A stretch of 64,000 nt of DNA from Eurosta solidaginis (Eukaryota; Arthropoda; Insecta; Diptera; Tephritidae), in the NCBI RefSeq assembly GCF_040869045.1, contig NC_090319.1, forward strand, positions 235,345,832-235,409,831, read 5' to 3'. The notes under the pieces are model-generated. The model saw only the letters and a list, made by a program, of their open reading frames with translations, was not told the DNA's origin and searched no databases. Position numbers and translations under genes: made by a program. Numbering within the stretch: position 1 is the first letter of the stretch; each line of letters starts with the position of its first letter. This document shows, piece by piece, positions 43,972-55,240 of the stretch.

Positions 43972-45834
43972 TTGGACATGCCAAAATTAAGTGAATTGAG
44001 GATCCAGCAACTGAAAAAGGAGTTGGAGAACCGTGGATTGAATACAACCGGCAATAAGATGGAACTTCAAGCACGGCTACGACAGGTAATGGAGTCGCAA
44101 GGAATTGATGTGGACGAGTATGTTTTTTATCCTGACGGGGACGAGACAACAACAAAAATTGAAGAGAAAAACGAAACATCGCAGACAGTTACGAGCACAG
44201 ACTTGAACACGATTTTGGCTGCAGTATCTGCACAAACATCGACAGTAACAGAAATGTCGACACAGATTACATCGAAGATTGAAGCACAAGAAACGCGCAT
44301 GTCAGAAATATCGACACAGATTACTTCGAAGATTGAAGCACAAGAAACGCGTATGTCAGATATGTCGACACAGATTACATCCAAGATGGAAACTCAACTG
44401 GAAGAACAGAAGACATATTTGGTATCCCAACTGGAATCGCAGGAGACACGCATAACATCCAAGATGGAAGAACAAGAGGAGCGCTTATCATTGCAGGTGG
44501 CACAAATGTCTTCGCAGTTAGAAGCACAGGAAGCAAGGGTAACATCAAAGCTGGAAGCGCAGGATGCAAAAATCGCTTAATTTCAGGCAGAAAGCGATGA
44601 TTTGAAGGGTCGTATGGAGCAGTTACAACTAAATCGCCCTGCTGTTTCAACGAGTAATCCAAAGGTAAAAACACCATCCTTTGATGGTTCTATTCCTTTC
44701 CCGGTGTTTAAGATTCAGTTTGAGAAGACCGCAGCAGTGAATAACTGGAGTGCTGAAGATAAAGTTTCTGCGCTATTCGTGGCATTGAAAGGATCTGCTA
44801 CTGAAATCCTACAGACTATTCCCGAGGGAGACCGGAACAACTACGAAACATTGATGAGCGCTCTAGAGAGGCGATACGGAAGCGAACACAGGAAGGATAC
44901 ACACCAAATGGAGTTGGAAAACCACTACCAAAAAGCTAATGAGTCCTTGCAGGAGTTTGCGTCAGATGTCGAAAGGCTTGCACATTTGGCGAATGCCGAC
45001 GCACCCGTGGAATACACCGAAAGGGTAAAAATTCGGAGCTTTATAAATGGCATACGGGATGTCGAAACGAAGCGAGCCACATACGCAAACCCAAAGCCAA
45101 CATTTGCAAAAACGGTATCACATGCATTGACTCAGGAAACTGCCTCACTATTGAGTAAAACAGCATTCAAAGCACGATGTGTGGAAGTAGAAAGGCCAGA
45201 GTGTGTAGACGCAATATTGCAGGTGCTGAAAGGATCGCAAAAGCGTAGTGGAAGAGTTATCAAATGCTTCAAATGCGGGAAGCCCGGTCACATTGCACGT
45301 CATTGCGATCTTGGTCCTAATAATTCCAACAATGTGGGTGGCCGTAAACGCAAAGTTGGAGGAGATGAACAAGAGCGTGTCAGATGTAAAGAACGAAAAT
45401 CGAGCAGTCTTACCGTCGAAGGAAAGCTAGATGGCAAGGAGCGTGTACTGACTGTAGATACGGGCGCATCTCATTCCTTAATCCGATCTGACTTGGTCAA
45501 CAGGAGAGTAAAACCGTTACCTGGAGCAAGGTTGCGTACGGTCACTGGCGAGTATAACCAAGTCCAAGGAGAAGTGGTATGTGAGGTATTAATTGGAAAG
45601 GTCATGGTTCTACACAAATTCATTGTGGCGGAGATTGTTGATGAAGTCATATTGGGAGTGGACTTCTTAGTTAGCCATAACATCAGGATCGATATGCGGA
45701 CAAAGATTATGCGCTGTAAGAACCAGGATATACCACTTAACTTTAGTTTGGAGAAAGGGTTCAGCAGTAATCGGGTACTGGTGGAGAAGACTCGACAAAG
45801 ACCACGAAAGTCAAAGGTAAAGGTTGATGGATAG
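43972..45834 (+). pseudogene. gypsy element C Gag-protease with N-terminal SAP-like domain (one in-frame stop)
   Basis: The N-terminus (residues ~3-45: LSELRIQQLKKELENRGLNT, TGNKMELQARLRQV) fits the SAP fold, a two-helix DNA-binding motif. Next comes a coiled coil of near-exact 18-residue repeats around STQITSKIEAQETRMS (about 44250-44400). A TAA at 44578-44580 interrupts, then the same frame continues: capsid (KTPSFDGSIPFPVFKIQFEK, ALERRYGSEHRKDTHQMELE, ERVKIRSFINGIRDVETKRA), CCHC knuckle CFKCGKPGHIARHC, and aspartic protease LTVDTGASHSLI with VILGVDFLVSHNI. The frame is otherwise open for about 610 codons, far better preserved than its neighbours, and the single stop might be recent or read through. 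Polymerase and integrase core are absent downstream. Confidence 0.9.
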
Positions 45835-46372
45835 AATGGGCCAAATAAACCGAAATCAAAAGTACCTGCAAGAGAAACACTGGCATTGACAAACCCTAAA
45901 GGACGCACAAAAACGAAGGAACGAATTTCCCAGAAAGAATGCGAGGGTAGTTTCAAGCCGGGCGAACTACTGTTGTGAAACGTGGAAACGATACTGATTA
46001 TGCGAAGCCAATCCGTCAAGCGCAAGCTCTACGAAATAGTTCATTGGCCAAACAACAGCGTGCGAGGGAACGATCCAGGATAATGTGCAGTAAGATGAAA
46101 TACAGGTACGACAAGGAAAATAATTCGGAAGTTTTCCGGGAGGGAGATTTGGTACTGCTATACAACCCTAACCGGCGGAAAGGTGTTCCATCCAAATACC
46201 GGTGCAGTTGGGAAGACCCGTACAGAGTTGTGAAGACGATCAGTGATGTCATCTACCGCATACAAGCAATTGGAAAACCACGAAATAGAAGAGTGGTACA
46301 TTTGGCGATGCTAGCAGCGTTTAGATCGAGAGATTTGTCTGATCGGGACGATCAGACTTAGGTGGAGGGCAG
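45835..46372 (+). pseudogene. gypsy element C integrase C-terminal remnant and 3' leader
   Basis: After a 140-bp joint, an open frame (45975-46361) gives only the C-terminal domain of a gypsy integrase (RARERSRIMCSKMKYRYDKE, REGDLVLLYNPNRRKGVPSK, WEDPYRVVKTISDVIYRIQA, ending RSRDLSDRDDQT). The same ending, LSDRDDQT, occurs in the element at 62487. A purine-rich tract aggtggagggcag at 46360-46372 precedes the 3' LTR and can serve as polypurine tract. RT, RNase H and the D,D,E core are deleted, with the junction about 45835-45975. Confidence 0.88.
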
Positions 46373-46986
46373 TGTAACGAATATGAGTGACACTAAGTGG
46401 TACTCACATCCCTAGTCTGATGCTAAGTAAATGAAGTCACAACAACAATAAAGTAAACAGTCACTTGTATCTACATAAACGAGTAAATCATTATATCTAC
46501 ACATATGTACGTACACGCCGCAGAGAAGAGATGCGCAAACACATGCAGATATCTGAGATGCTCCCAAAAGTATGCAATTGTAATTGTGGAAGTGTCGCTC
46601 ACAAATACAAGCATATGAGAAGCTTTATACGTGCATCTGTAATTATAATTATATGGCGGTGACTAAGTAAATCCTGGAAGCGCCTAGAAGATGCCACGAG
46701 GAAATCACAGAGTATAAAAGCACCAGCGGTAGAGGCGCTACAAGCAGTTTCGATTAAGACGCTATCTAGCGAGAAAGAGCAGTGTTATTTTGAAGGTCAG
46801 TTTCATTTGAGCTATCAATCAGTTTGGTTATTAAGCAAGCTATTCGTTGCAAAGTATAAGTGTTATTGTGAAGTACTTTAATAAAAGCCAGTTTTCCATT
46901 ATTCAATATTGGAGTTATTTATTCAACAGTTTAGCGATACGACGGTTAGCAGAAGAAATAAGGGAAATTGCAGTAAATTCGTTACA
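46373..46986 (+). repeat. gypsy element C 3' LTR
   Basis: 614 bp, same ends as the 5' LTR, with TATAAAAG at 46713-46720. Directly followed by the ATAT target duplicate. Confidence 0.92.
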
Positions 46987-48330
46987 ATATATATTAAGGT
47001 TCTCATTGTTACTTTTATTTTTTATATTACTGGTTTTATTACTGGGTGTTTTTTTATTTTCCGATCTTGTCGTAACTTTCATTATTTTACATGTTGTACT
47101 AACATTTCCTTTATATCTTTGATATCTACTCGTGACAATGCGTCTGCTACATAATTCTATTTTCCTAGTATGCACTCCACCACGAAATCATATTCTTCCA
47201 AATCTATTCTGATTCTAGTTAATTTTGATGAATGGTTTTTCATCGAGAATAGGAAAGTTAAGGGTCTATGGTCTGTCTTGACCAAGAATTTTCTACCATA
47301 AACGTATGGTCTAAAATATGGTATGGCCCAATAAATGGCCGCTAATTCTTTTTCAATTGTGGCTTTGTTAATTTCTCCTTTTGTAAATGACCTAGAAGCG
47401 TATGCAACTGGTAGTTGCCTTCCTTCTTACTCTTGACTCAAAACTGCACCACAAGTATAGCCGCTAGCATCTGTTGTTATACAAAATTGTTTACTGAAAT
47501 CTGGATATTGTAGAACATTATGCGTTAAGCATCTTTAAATAGTCAAAGGATTTTTTAAAATCTTCCGTCCATTCGAAAACTACATTTTTCTTGCAAAGTC
47601 TTGTTATTATTCTAGAGTATTCTGCAAAATTTTGAATAAAACTTCTTTAATAATTGCAAAATGCAACGAATCTTTTTACTTCATGCGCAAATTTAGTTGT
47701 CGGATAGTTTTCAACAGTTTCAAACTTATTGGGGCCTGGTAAAATTCCATTGCTTGTGCATTTATGACCAAGGTAAGTTATTTCTTGGCTGAAAAATAGG
47801 CATTTATTCGGATGTAATTTTAAATTATATTTCCTACAAGTTGCGAAAACATCCCGTAAATTTTTTGTCATATGATTTTCGGAGCATCCTAATACGAGTA
47901 GATCGTCCATGTATAAAAATGTTTGTGATGGTTTTAAGCCTGCGAATGGCGAATGCTAATGTCATCATCCTCTGGAATGAGTTTGGAGCTACTTTGAGGC
48001 CATAAGATAGTCTTTTAAAGCGGTATGTACCATCATCGGCAGTAAATGATGTAATGTCTTTTGACTCTGGGCTGAGTTCTATTTGGTGAAAACCGGACAT
48101 TAAATCTAAGCATGCAAAATATTTAGCTCTTCTAATTGATCTAGTATAACATCAATTCTTTGCAACGGGAATTTATCTGCAGTTAGCTTTTTATTTACTT
48201 ATCTGTAATTAACAACCATTCTCCATCTTTTTTCTTTTTTATTTGGAAGTAATTTTTTGGGCACCAATAGAATTGGACTATTAAGTTCTGAAATTCAACG
48301 TTCTTTTATGTCGTCTTTAGTTGTTTTACT
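46987..48330 (-). pseudogene. Ty3/gypsy RT and RNase H (element D, part 2)
   Basis: Minus strand. From 48330: RT entry ELNSPILLVPKKLL and WRMVVNYR (followed by a stop), then MSGFHQIELSPESKDITSFT, YRFKRLSYGLKVAPNSFQRM, and in another frame LYMDDLLVLGCSENHMTKNL (catalytic YMDD), LGHKCTSNGILPGPNKFETV. RNase H follows in pieces (near 47600-47200: VFEWTEDFKKSF, LTNFPILDEKPF-type fragments). The frame is broken by stops near 48198 and by shifts near 47930 and 47540. The segment ends at 46987, where element C inserted, and continues at 43315. Confidence 0.87.
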
Positions 48331-49224
48331 TGTTTTTTAATTTCACTCTTATGGGCTTCTGGTATTCTATAGTTTTTTTTACGTAAACTGGGTTATTGTC
48401 TTTCATATGAAGTTTTTGTTTGTAAAAATTATTAGTAGTAATTGGTTCTGTTTCTAATGAATGAAAAAATGTCATTGAACTCTGCGCATAATGTGTTACG
48501 TGATTTATTTGCAAAGTGTGGAAAGTTTTTATTCAGTCTTTCTAATTTTTCTTTCTTGTTGGCCTCATTTTCAAGTTTATTATTTTTTATTATTGTATAA
48601 TCACTCAAATTTTCTGTGCTTATATTGAAATCTTGGAGTTTTGCATTTTTATCTGTTGTATTTATAATTCTAACAAATTTTTGATGTGAATTTGCTAATA
48701 TGTTTGCAATAACGATGCCTTCAGATAATTCTTGTTGTGGAATTAGTAATTCGGAATTATTATTTGTAATGTGAATTTGTTGAACTACTTATGATCTTGC
48801 GGGAATTGAAATGCTATTGGTTGATGGTTCATTTGTGATTTGAATTATTATGTTTTCTGGGTAACCATGTGGTCTTAGTATTAGAGTGTCACCTTCTTTT
48901 TGATAATCCAAAATGCAGTTATATTTTTTAATGAAATCTAATCCAAATATTCCATCGCATGGGATTGGGAAATTGAAATTTGTGTCAAATCGTCTTTTAA
49001 GTCTGCTTTAACCTTGCAAATAGTGCTTGTTATACCTTGACCAATTCCTCTTAAATCTGTTCGTTGTGAATTATTAATTGTGACATTGCTGTCAATTTGA
49101 CCCTTTTTTATAATTGAAATATCTACTCCTGTATCGATCAGGAGGGTTGAAATGGAATTATTCAGAGTTGTTCTGGAAAATATGTAGCTATTGAGGTGTA
49201 AATTGAAAACATATAATTTTTTAT
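48331..49224 (-). pseudogene. gypsy element D protease and linker
   Basis: Minus strand: LLIDTGVDISIIKKGQIDSN at about 49145-49085 is the aspartic-protease active site (D-T-G). Downstream are RTDLRGIGQGIT and, nearer the RT, DNNPVYVKKTIEYQKPIRVK, the usual gypsy protease-RT linker. Several stops are present. It would cleave Gag-Pol. Confidence 0.8.
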
Positions 49225-50338
49225 TTATTGAGGTGGAGTTTGTTGGATTTCCTGTTGTGTAACATTTCGGTTATTTCTGGTATTATTGCGGTTAGATCCT
49301 CCCGATCCGAAATTTCGACCGGATCTTTGGTTATTTGGTCTGTTATTATTATTACTGTTATAATAATTGAAAGTGCGCCTCTGATTGCCTCTATAATTAT
49401 TGTTTTGATAACTCCTGCAGAAGTTACCTCGGAAATGATTTTGTTGTCGAATATGTAAAAGCGAATTTGGATTTTCAGATACTTCTGTGCAACTGTTAGT
49501 AAATTTTGATATAGCTTCTTCCATTGTGGTGAACGCTTTTACAGCTGATTGTGTAGCATACTTGTTTGCTAACTCTGGTGTTATTCCATCTGATATGTAT
49601 TCTCCTTCCAACGAATTCGTAAGTTTTTCTATTTCATCAGTATATTGGTTTGCAGTTTTACTGCGCTGATGGATATTCAGTAGTTTTTCTGTCAAAACTT
49701 CGACTGATTCACCTTTAATTGCTATTTTTAATTTTTGTTTTATCGCTCCAATTGAGCTTTCAGTGCCAAACAGGTTTCCGTCTGTTCCTTTCAGCTTGGT
49801 TTTTATCATCGAAACCGCTATAGCTTCATGGGTATCCTTAATTTGTTCTAGGATATCCAAAGCATCCAAGAAGCTATGCAAGCTCTCCGCCTTACCATCA
49901 AATTCTGGCAGAATTGACGAAGCAGTCTTCAAAAATTCGACAACTGTTTGTGAGATTTTTATGAATAATTTCAGTTTTTGTAGTTTGCTCAAAATTGGGT
50001 TGACTTTCCGTTAATTAGGCATCAAAGTTTATTTCTATCGCTTTTTCATATGGCGTTGGGACCGATGTCTCAATGTTATATCTTGCTAGTGAGGACACCA
50101 ATTTATGGCTAACACTGGACAAATTTTTTTGTACTTCCAGCTGATGACTGGCTGTTAATTGGCTATATATCTCGTGTATAGCCTTGCCTATGTTATTCAA
50201 CGACTTTAATATTATCTTGAGGTGCGTCAAAACAGTTACAGTGTGAATTGTTGTATTTTTATTAATGCATTTATAAGACTTTTCTGCCAAAATCTTTTCT
50301 TCCACAAGTGTGTTGAGAAGAGTTTCCCATTGACCCAT
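49225..50338 (-). pseudogene. gypsy element D Gag, basic Asn/Arg-rich tail
   Basis: Minus strand, two frames: 50338-50018 (MGQWETLLNTLVEEKILAEK, helical N-terminus) then, after a stop and shift near 50010, 49992-49228 (SILPEFDGKAESLHSFLDAL, HEAIAVSMIKTKLKGTDGNL, LNIHQRSKTANQYTDEIEKL). The end is an N/R/G/Q-rich stretch (NNNYRGNQRRTFNYYNSNNN) that replaces CCHC zinc knuckles, a feature of some insect gypsy lineages. No LTR could be matched upstream of 50338; the 5' end is probably lost to the CR1-type insertion at 50430. Confidence 0.85.
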
Positions 50339-50427
50339 TTAGGTACATTGAGAAAAAGATTTTTTTTGAATTTACACTTTGTCCAGACCGTCTTCTCGGC
50401 TCTGGTACTTCTTTTTCAAAATTTTGT

Positions 50428-50428
<1 letters not shown>

Positions 50429-50458
<30 letters not shown>
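50429..50458 (-). repeat. (ATT)n 3' tail of the CR1-type element
   Basis: On the minus strand about nine ATT repeats follow gttgggtatt, at the 3' end of the CR1-type element, the usual microsatellite tail of that group rather than poly(A). Confidence 0.75.
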
Positions 50459-50459
<1 letters not shown>

Positions 50460-52740
50460 CCAACGGATTAATACCCTCCAAAGCCCGCCCGACCGGCGCG
50501 AGGGGCGCATCCGCAAGACGCACGTATGTGATTTTGTTTTTGCCGAGTTGTTGAAAGGCGGAGGTTTGTTAAGCGTCGAGATCTAAAACTGCTCAGCTAC
50601 AGAATCAAAATCATCATCTGAGTACTATACATAACAGTTAGAAATTACATGACAGTTAGAAATTATACTTATACATACTACATTGTTAAATTACAGAACA
50701 TTTTTAGTTTATTTGATTGTTTTTTATTAATTTTTTTTTTTTTTTGTTACGAGTTAAGATAGGATAATACAGTTTTCTTTATGGTAAAAAGTGAATCCGT
50801 TATATCAAATGAATTAGAATGAGTGTTAAAATCATGACACAAACACCGAAAAGGTTCATTCAATTCGAAGTTAGTTCTACACTGCCTCAAAAGCAGAGGT
50901 TTGTAATGTCTTGACACTCGTGATGGGACGTTAAAGTTTACTTCGTTTAAAAGAATTGGACTAGAAATCAATCCATTCAGGAGCTTAGTCATAAATATAA
51001 CGTCTAGCATTTCTCTACGACTTGCAAGGGTTGGAAGATTGATAAGCTTCAACCGACTAATATAAGACGGAAGATTATACGCAGAGTCCCACTGAAAATT
51101 CCTTAAAGAGAAAAGTAGAAAAGGAGAGAGACATGAATTTGTATTTATTAAGGTTCAGCGGCATTGAATTTACGTTGCACCAATTAACTAGGCAGTTTAA
51201 ATCCGCTTGAAGCAAGCGACGTTCTTCGCTAGACGCATAAGACCTAAAAAGTTTTACATCATCAGCATACATTAAGATTTTGGAATATTTTTTAGTGGTA
51301 CAAATATCATTAATAAATAGCAAGAACAGAATTGGACAAAGGTGACTGCCCTGTGGGTCGCCAGAGGGAACATGGATGACATTTGAAAGAGTATTTTTAA
51401 AAATAACGTTTTGCGTTCGACCGCAGAGATACGACGAGATCCACTGGGTGAGATCAGGTTGGAAGCCAAGCCGATCCAGCTTGTAGATAAATAAGGAGTG
51501 GGATACTTTGTCAAATGCTATACTGAAATTTGTGTAAGTAACATCGGTGTGAATATTTTCTCTAAATTCATTGGAAACATGAGTTGTGAAATCAAGTAGA
51601 TTTGTAATGGTAGATTTACCTTTACAGAATCCGTGTGCGGTTCTGCAATTAAAGTAGAAATGGAGAATGTTAGCTCATTGGTAACGATAGCTTCAAACAA
51701 CTTTGGATTGGCCGACAACTTTGCTATTCCTCGATAGTTTTCAACACACGACCTACTACCACTTTTGTGCAGGGGTATGAGAAAAGGTTCCTTCCAAGCA
51801 GAAGGAAAAATTCCACATTTTAGGGACAGATTAAATAAATCAGTTAGAGGCTGAAAAATGTGTTCAGCACCTTTTTTTAAGAAAACAAGTGGGAATTAAA
51901 TCAGGACCGTACTTGTAAAATTCCTTCAAAGACTTTAAATATGAAAAAACTTGATCAGGATATATTGCTGGAATATCAATTGTGTTAAGTGAGTTAAATT
52001 GAAATGGATATTCATTTGAAAAAGGATTAAATTCAGTGGAATAGTTGGACTTGAAAGATTGTGCGAAGAAGTTAGCAATATCTTGATCGTCGCTAGACAA
52101 ATCATCCTGGTATTTTAAAGCAGAGAGAAACCCTTTAACCCTACGTTTAGAGTTCACGAAATCAAAGAAGGCTTTCGGATTGCAAGTTATTTTCCCTTTT
52201 CATCTTACAGATGTACGTATTATAGCACTTTTTGTTTAATTCAAAATATTTATGACGCAAAATAGAGTACTGCAAGTAATCGGAGTGAGAGACCGATATT
52301 TTGAATAATTTGAAGAAGCGCGATTTTCTGTTTTTTAAAGACCTCAGCTCTTTAGTGAACCATATTTGGATTAGTCCGATAGACACACGTTTTCGCTTAG
52401 GTACGTGTTTTTCCAAAATACCGTAAATGGTGGAATAAAAGTCAGAAACATTTTTGTCAATATATACACCGTATTTGGGCCAAGCTACTGTAGATAAAGT
52501 TTGATTAAGCTTCCTAAAATTAGCCTTCGCATAGTCAAATCTGAAACCAGAGTCGTATTTAGTAGCAATGCTACTCGGAGAATTTCTTTCAAATTCGTAT
52601 GATATTTCCAGGGAAGGATGGTAAGGGTCTTCAGGTACAGTAAGAGGTTCACCTCGGCTTAGACTACATTTTGGTGTATCGTCAACAAATACCAAACTAA
52701 AGGTCCTCCCGAACAAGTTAGGAATTATTATAATCTGATT
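50459..52740 (-). pseudogene. CR1-group non-LTR retrotransposon ORF2, 5'-truncated
   Basis: Minus strand. It starts inside the endonuclease (RTFSLVFVDDTPKCSLSRGE, YHPSLEISYEFER near 52700-52600). Next is the linker typical of CR1/Daphne elements (FDYAKANFRKLNQTLSTVAW, WFTKELRSLKNRKSRFFKLF), then RT: IYPDQVFSYLKSLKEFYKYG, PDLIPTCFLKK, a broken A motif near 51500-51550, GSPEGSHLGPILFLLFINDI, ILMYADDVKLFRSYASSEER (catalytic YADD) and a C-terminal NLPTLASRREMLDVIFMTKL. The 3' UTR is 50459-50746. Four frame breaks (near 52160, 51860, 51515, 51270). Confidence 0.85.
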
Positions 52741-53098
52741 ATTTTCGCCTTAGATTTATAAATTTCAAATATTTAACGAGCTCCACGCCATATACATATA
52801 TATTCAGATTAAAACCAGGGCAGATTTTATATATATGTATATATATTAAATTTTATTTAGTCGATATTTCGACCTCAATCTGAGGTCATTCTCAAGACTG
52901 TAAAAAACAAACATGAAACATTAAAATCATAAAACATATAAAAACCTATTTATAAACTTACACTCTTGGGTGTAGCTTGTCGACTAATTTTGCAATATTA
53001 AACATAAGTACAAGAAGGCAATAGAACCGAAAAAGTAAACATCAAAAAATATGCAGTAATGGTAAACAATTTTTTACACAAACAGCAATACATTAAAC
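52741..53098 (-). mobile_element. probable 3' terminal region of the Penelope-like element
   Basis: Lies between the CR1 truncation point and the palindromic hAT insertion. It contains the hammerhead-like motif (52860-52898) and a minus-strand frame ending FNIAKLVDKLHPRV near 52975. Assigned to the Penelope-like element by orientation and by the known presence of hammerhead motifs in that group's terminal repeats; this is inference. Confidence 0.45.
52860..52898 (-). ncRNA. degenerate hammerhead-ribozyme-like motif
   Basis: Minus strand: GTC, TTGAGAA (two changes from CTGANGA), one T, stem II GACCTC/GAGGTC around AGATT, GAAA, self-complementary ATAT, C, GAC pairing with the first GTC. It has the same loop AGATT and the same GAAATATCGAC as the motif at 2361, so the two are probably homologous. 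Core substitutions argue against activity. Confidence 0.4.
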
Positions 53099-55240
53099 CA
53101 GATGTCGGCAAATTTGAAATGCAAATGCGTTTGTGAGAGCGCGATGATCGCGCACATCACTTGATGCATAATTTTGCGTTTTTATTTCGCTTATTAGCAA
53201 GCAAAAAGTAAAGACAGTTTGCTATTATTATTTTAATGCGCACAATGGCAAGCGGAAAATATTTTATTTTGCCCAACCCTTTTGGGCAAACGCAATTGCC
53301 GTCTTTCAGTGAGTTTTACAGCTCCGGCTCACGCTCAATTCTCACGGGAATGCTCTGGATCATTGAGAGACGTGAGAAGCAGATGTCGTGAAATTTTCGC
53401 ACACGTGAAATGTTATAGGCAGATGTCGCCGCTGTTTTTCATTTAACTCATACGGCGAAAGGCTAAGCAGCGACATCTATTTTTGGAAAAGTAGGTATAT
53501 TAAAGGCCGCGTTGCCAACCTAAGAGGAAGTAATTAACATATAAATAAATAAATAAATAAATATATTATCTGGCTCACAAATTGAGCCAGACTTCTATCT
53601 GGATTTATCTGGCTCAAATCGTTGTTGTTGCATTTACATGCAAAATTATTTATCTTGCTCAGGATTTTACCACCGGATGATAGCTAATGTATTTTATGCT
53701 ACAAGTCCTTTTTAAATAACCGCGTTTCTACGCTTAAAAGACATTTTAATTTTTTTCATAAAAATATAGACAAATTAAACGAAAGGAAACAAAATGATTT
53801 GTTTAAAGAAAAAAAATTTTTATTTTTGAAAAAAGTTAAAGGCTGGTTGACTGCAATGGATAGTTCTACTAATGAAAAAAAAGTAGAGCGAAACTGAAAA
53901 ATGAATTGTCGTCTTTAGTTTCATTTGAAATAGTAATACAGGGTAGGCCATTTTCTGGTGGTAAATTTGTTAAAGGTACGACAGTAAAGATTTTTAATAA
54001 ATTAGGTTATAATGCCGAATTTATTGAAGGAGTACCTTTATCTCCGAGAACTCTGGTCCGGCATACGGATAAGTTAGGCATTAACATTAAATCCGAAATC
54101 GAAAATATTTTACAGGATTGCAAAGCTTTCAATGGAAAATAAAGACTCAAAAATTTCAAATTCACTATTTATGCTACGAATACAAATAGCCAGTTGCGAA
54201 ACATCGGTAACGTCGGTACTTTCATCTCGGCACATCGAAAAAGATTTGCAATCCTGTAAAATATTTAATGTTAATGCCTAACTTATCCGTACGACGGACC
54301 AGAGTTCTCGGAGATAAAGGTACTCCTTCAATAAATTCTGTATTATAAAATCTTTACTGTCGTACCTTTAACAAATTTACCATCAGAAAATGGCCTACCC
54401 TGTCTTACTATTTCAAATGAAACTAAAGACGACAATTCATTTTTCAGTTTCGTTCTACTTTTTTTTCATTAGTAGAAATATCCATTGCAGTCAACCAGCC
54501 TTTAACTTTTTTCAAAAATAAAAATTGTTTTCTTTAAACAAATAATTTGTTTCCTTTCGTTTAATTTATCTATATTTTTATGAAAAACATTCAAATGTCT
54601 TTTAAGCGTAGAAACGCGGTTATTTAAAAAGGACTTGTAGCATAAAATACATTAGCTATCATCCGGTGGCAAAATCCTGAGCCAGATAAATAATTTTGCA
54701 TGTAAATGCAACCACAACGATTTGAGCCAGATAAATCCAGATAGAAGTCTGGCTCAATTTGTGAGCCAGATAATATATTTATTTATTTATTTATTTATAT
54801 GTTAATTACTTCCTCTTAGGTTGGCAACGCGGCCTTTAATATACCTACTTTTCCAAAAATAGATGTCGCTGCTTAGTCTTTCGCCGTATGAGTTAAATGA
54901 AAAACAGCGGCGACATCTGCCTATATCATTTCACGTGTGCGAAAATTTCACGACATCTGCTTCTCAAAGCGCTCAATGATCCAGAGCATTCCCGTGAGAA
55001 TTGAGCGTGAGCCGGAGCTGTAAAACTCACTGAAAGACGGCAATTGTGTTTGCCCAAAAGGGTTATGCAACATAAAATATTTTCCGCTTGCCATTGTGCG
55101 CATTACAATAATAATAGCAAACGGTCTTTACTTTTTGCTTGCTAATAAGCGAATGAAGAACGCAAAATTATGCATCAAGTGATGTGCGCGATCATCGCGC
55201 TCTCACTAACACATCTGCATTTCAAATTTGCCGACATCTG
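53099..55240. mobile_element. palindromic hAT-derived element with ~1-kb arms
   Basis: Ends are CAGATGTCGGCAAATTTG (53099) and its reverse complement (55240). The left arm runs to about 54128 and the right arm from about 54245, with a ~115-bp loop. Each arm holds the same hAT transposase fragment: plus strand 53835-54130 (VKGWLTAMDSSTN, then LVSFEIVIQGRPFSGGKFVK, PLSPRTLVRHTDKLGINIKS). On the minus strand the copy runs across the loop into SMCRDESTDVTDVSQLAICI, the first catalytic Asp region of hAT. One half of the element is thus an inverted duplication of a 5' hAT piece. No 8-bp target duplication is evident. Confidence 0.85.

Larger units (their letters stand above)
43316..46986 (+). mobile_element. 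compact Ty3/gypsy element (element C) with LTRs, lacking RT, RNase H and integrase core
   Basis: LTRs of 601 and 614 bp (43316-43916; 46373-46986) begin TGTGACGAATATGAG or TGTAACGAATATGAG and end TTCGTTACA. ATAT flanks both sides (43312-43315; 46987-46990), the 4-bp duplication expected for gypsy integrase. The interior is only about 2.45 kb: Gag, protease, then a jump to the integrase C-terminal domain. A full gypsy interior is about 5 kb, so roughly half was deleted. The minus-strand element at 61526-64000 has matching LTR ends and integrase tail and keeps the missing region, so it is a relative of the autonomous parent. The element lies in the RNase H/integrase region of element D. Confidence 0.92.

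Noticed and set aside
45471..46025. Antisense 184-codon frame across gypsy element C
   Set aside because: Shadow of the sense Gag-protease frame; no motif.
50459..50590. GC-rich island as a host promoter
   Set aside because: It lies in the 3' UTR of the CR1-type element just before its (ATT)n tail.
53906..54142. Independent 78-codon gene
   Set aside because: It is the hAT transposase fragment within the palindromic element, and its mirror copy lies in the other arm.
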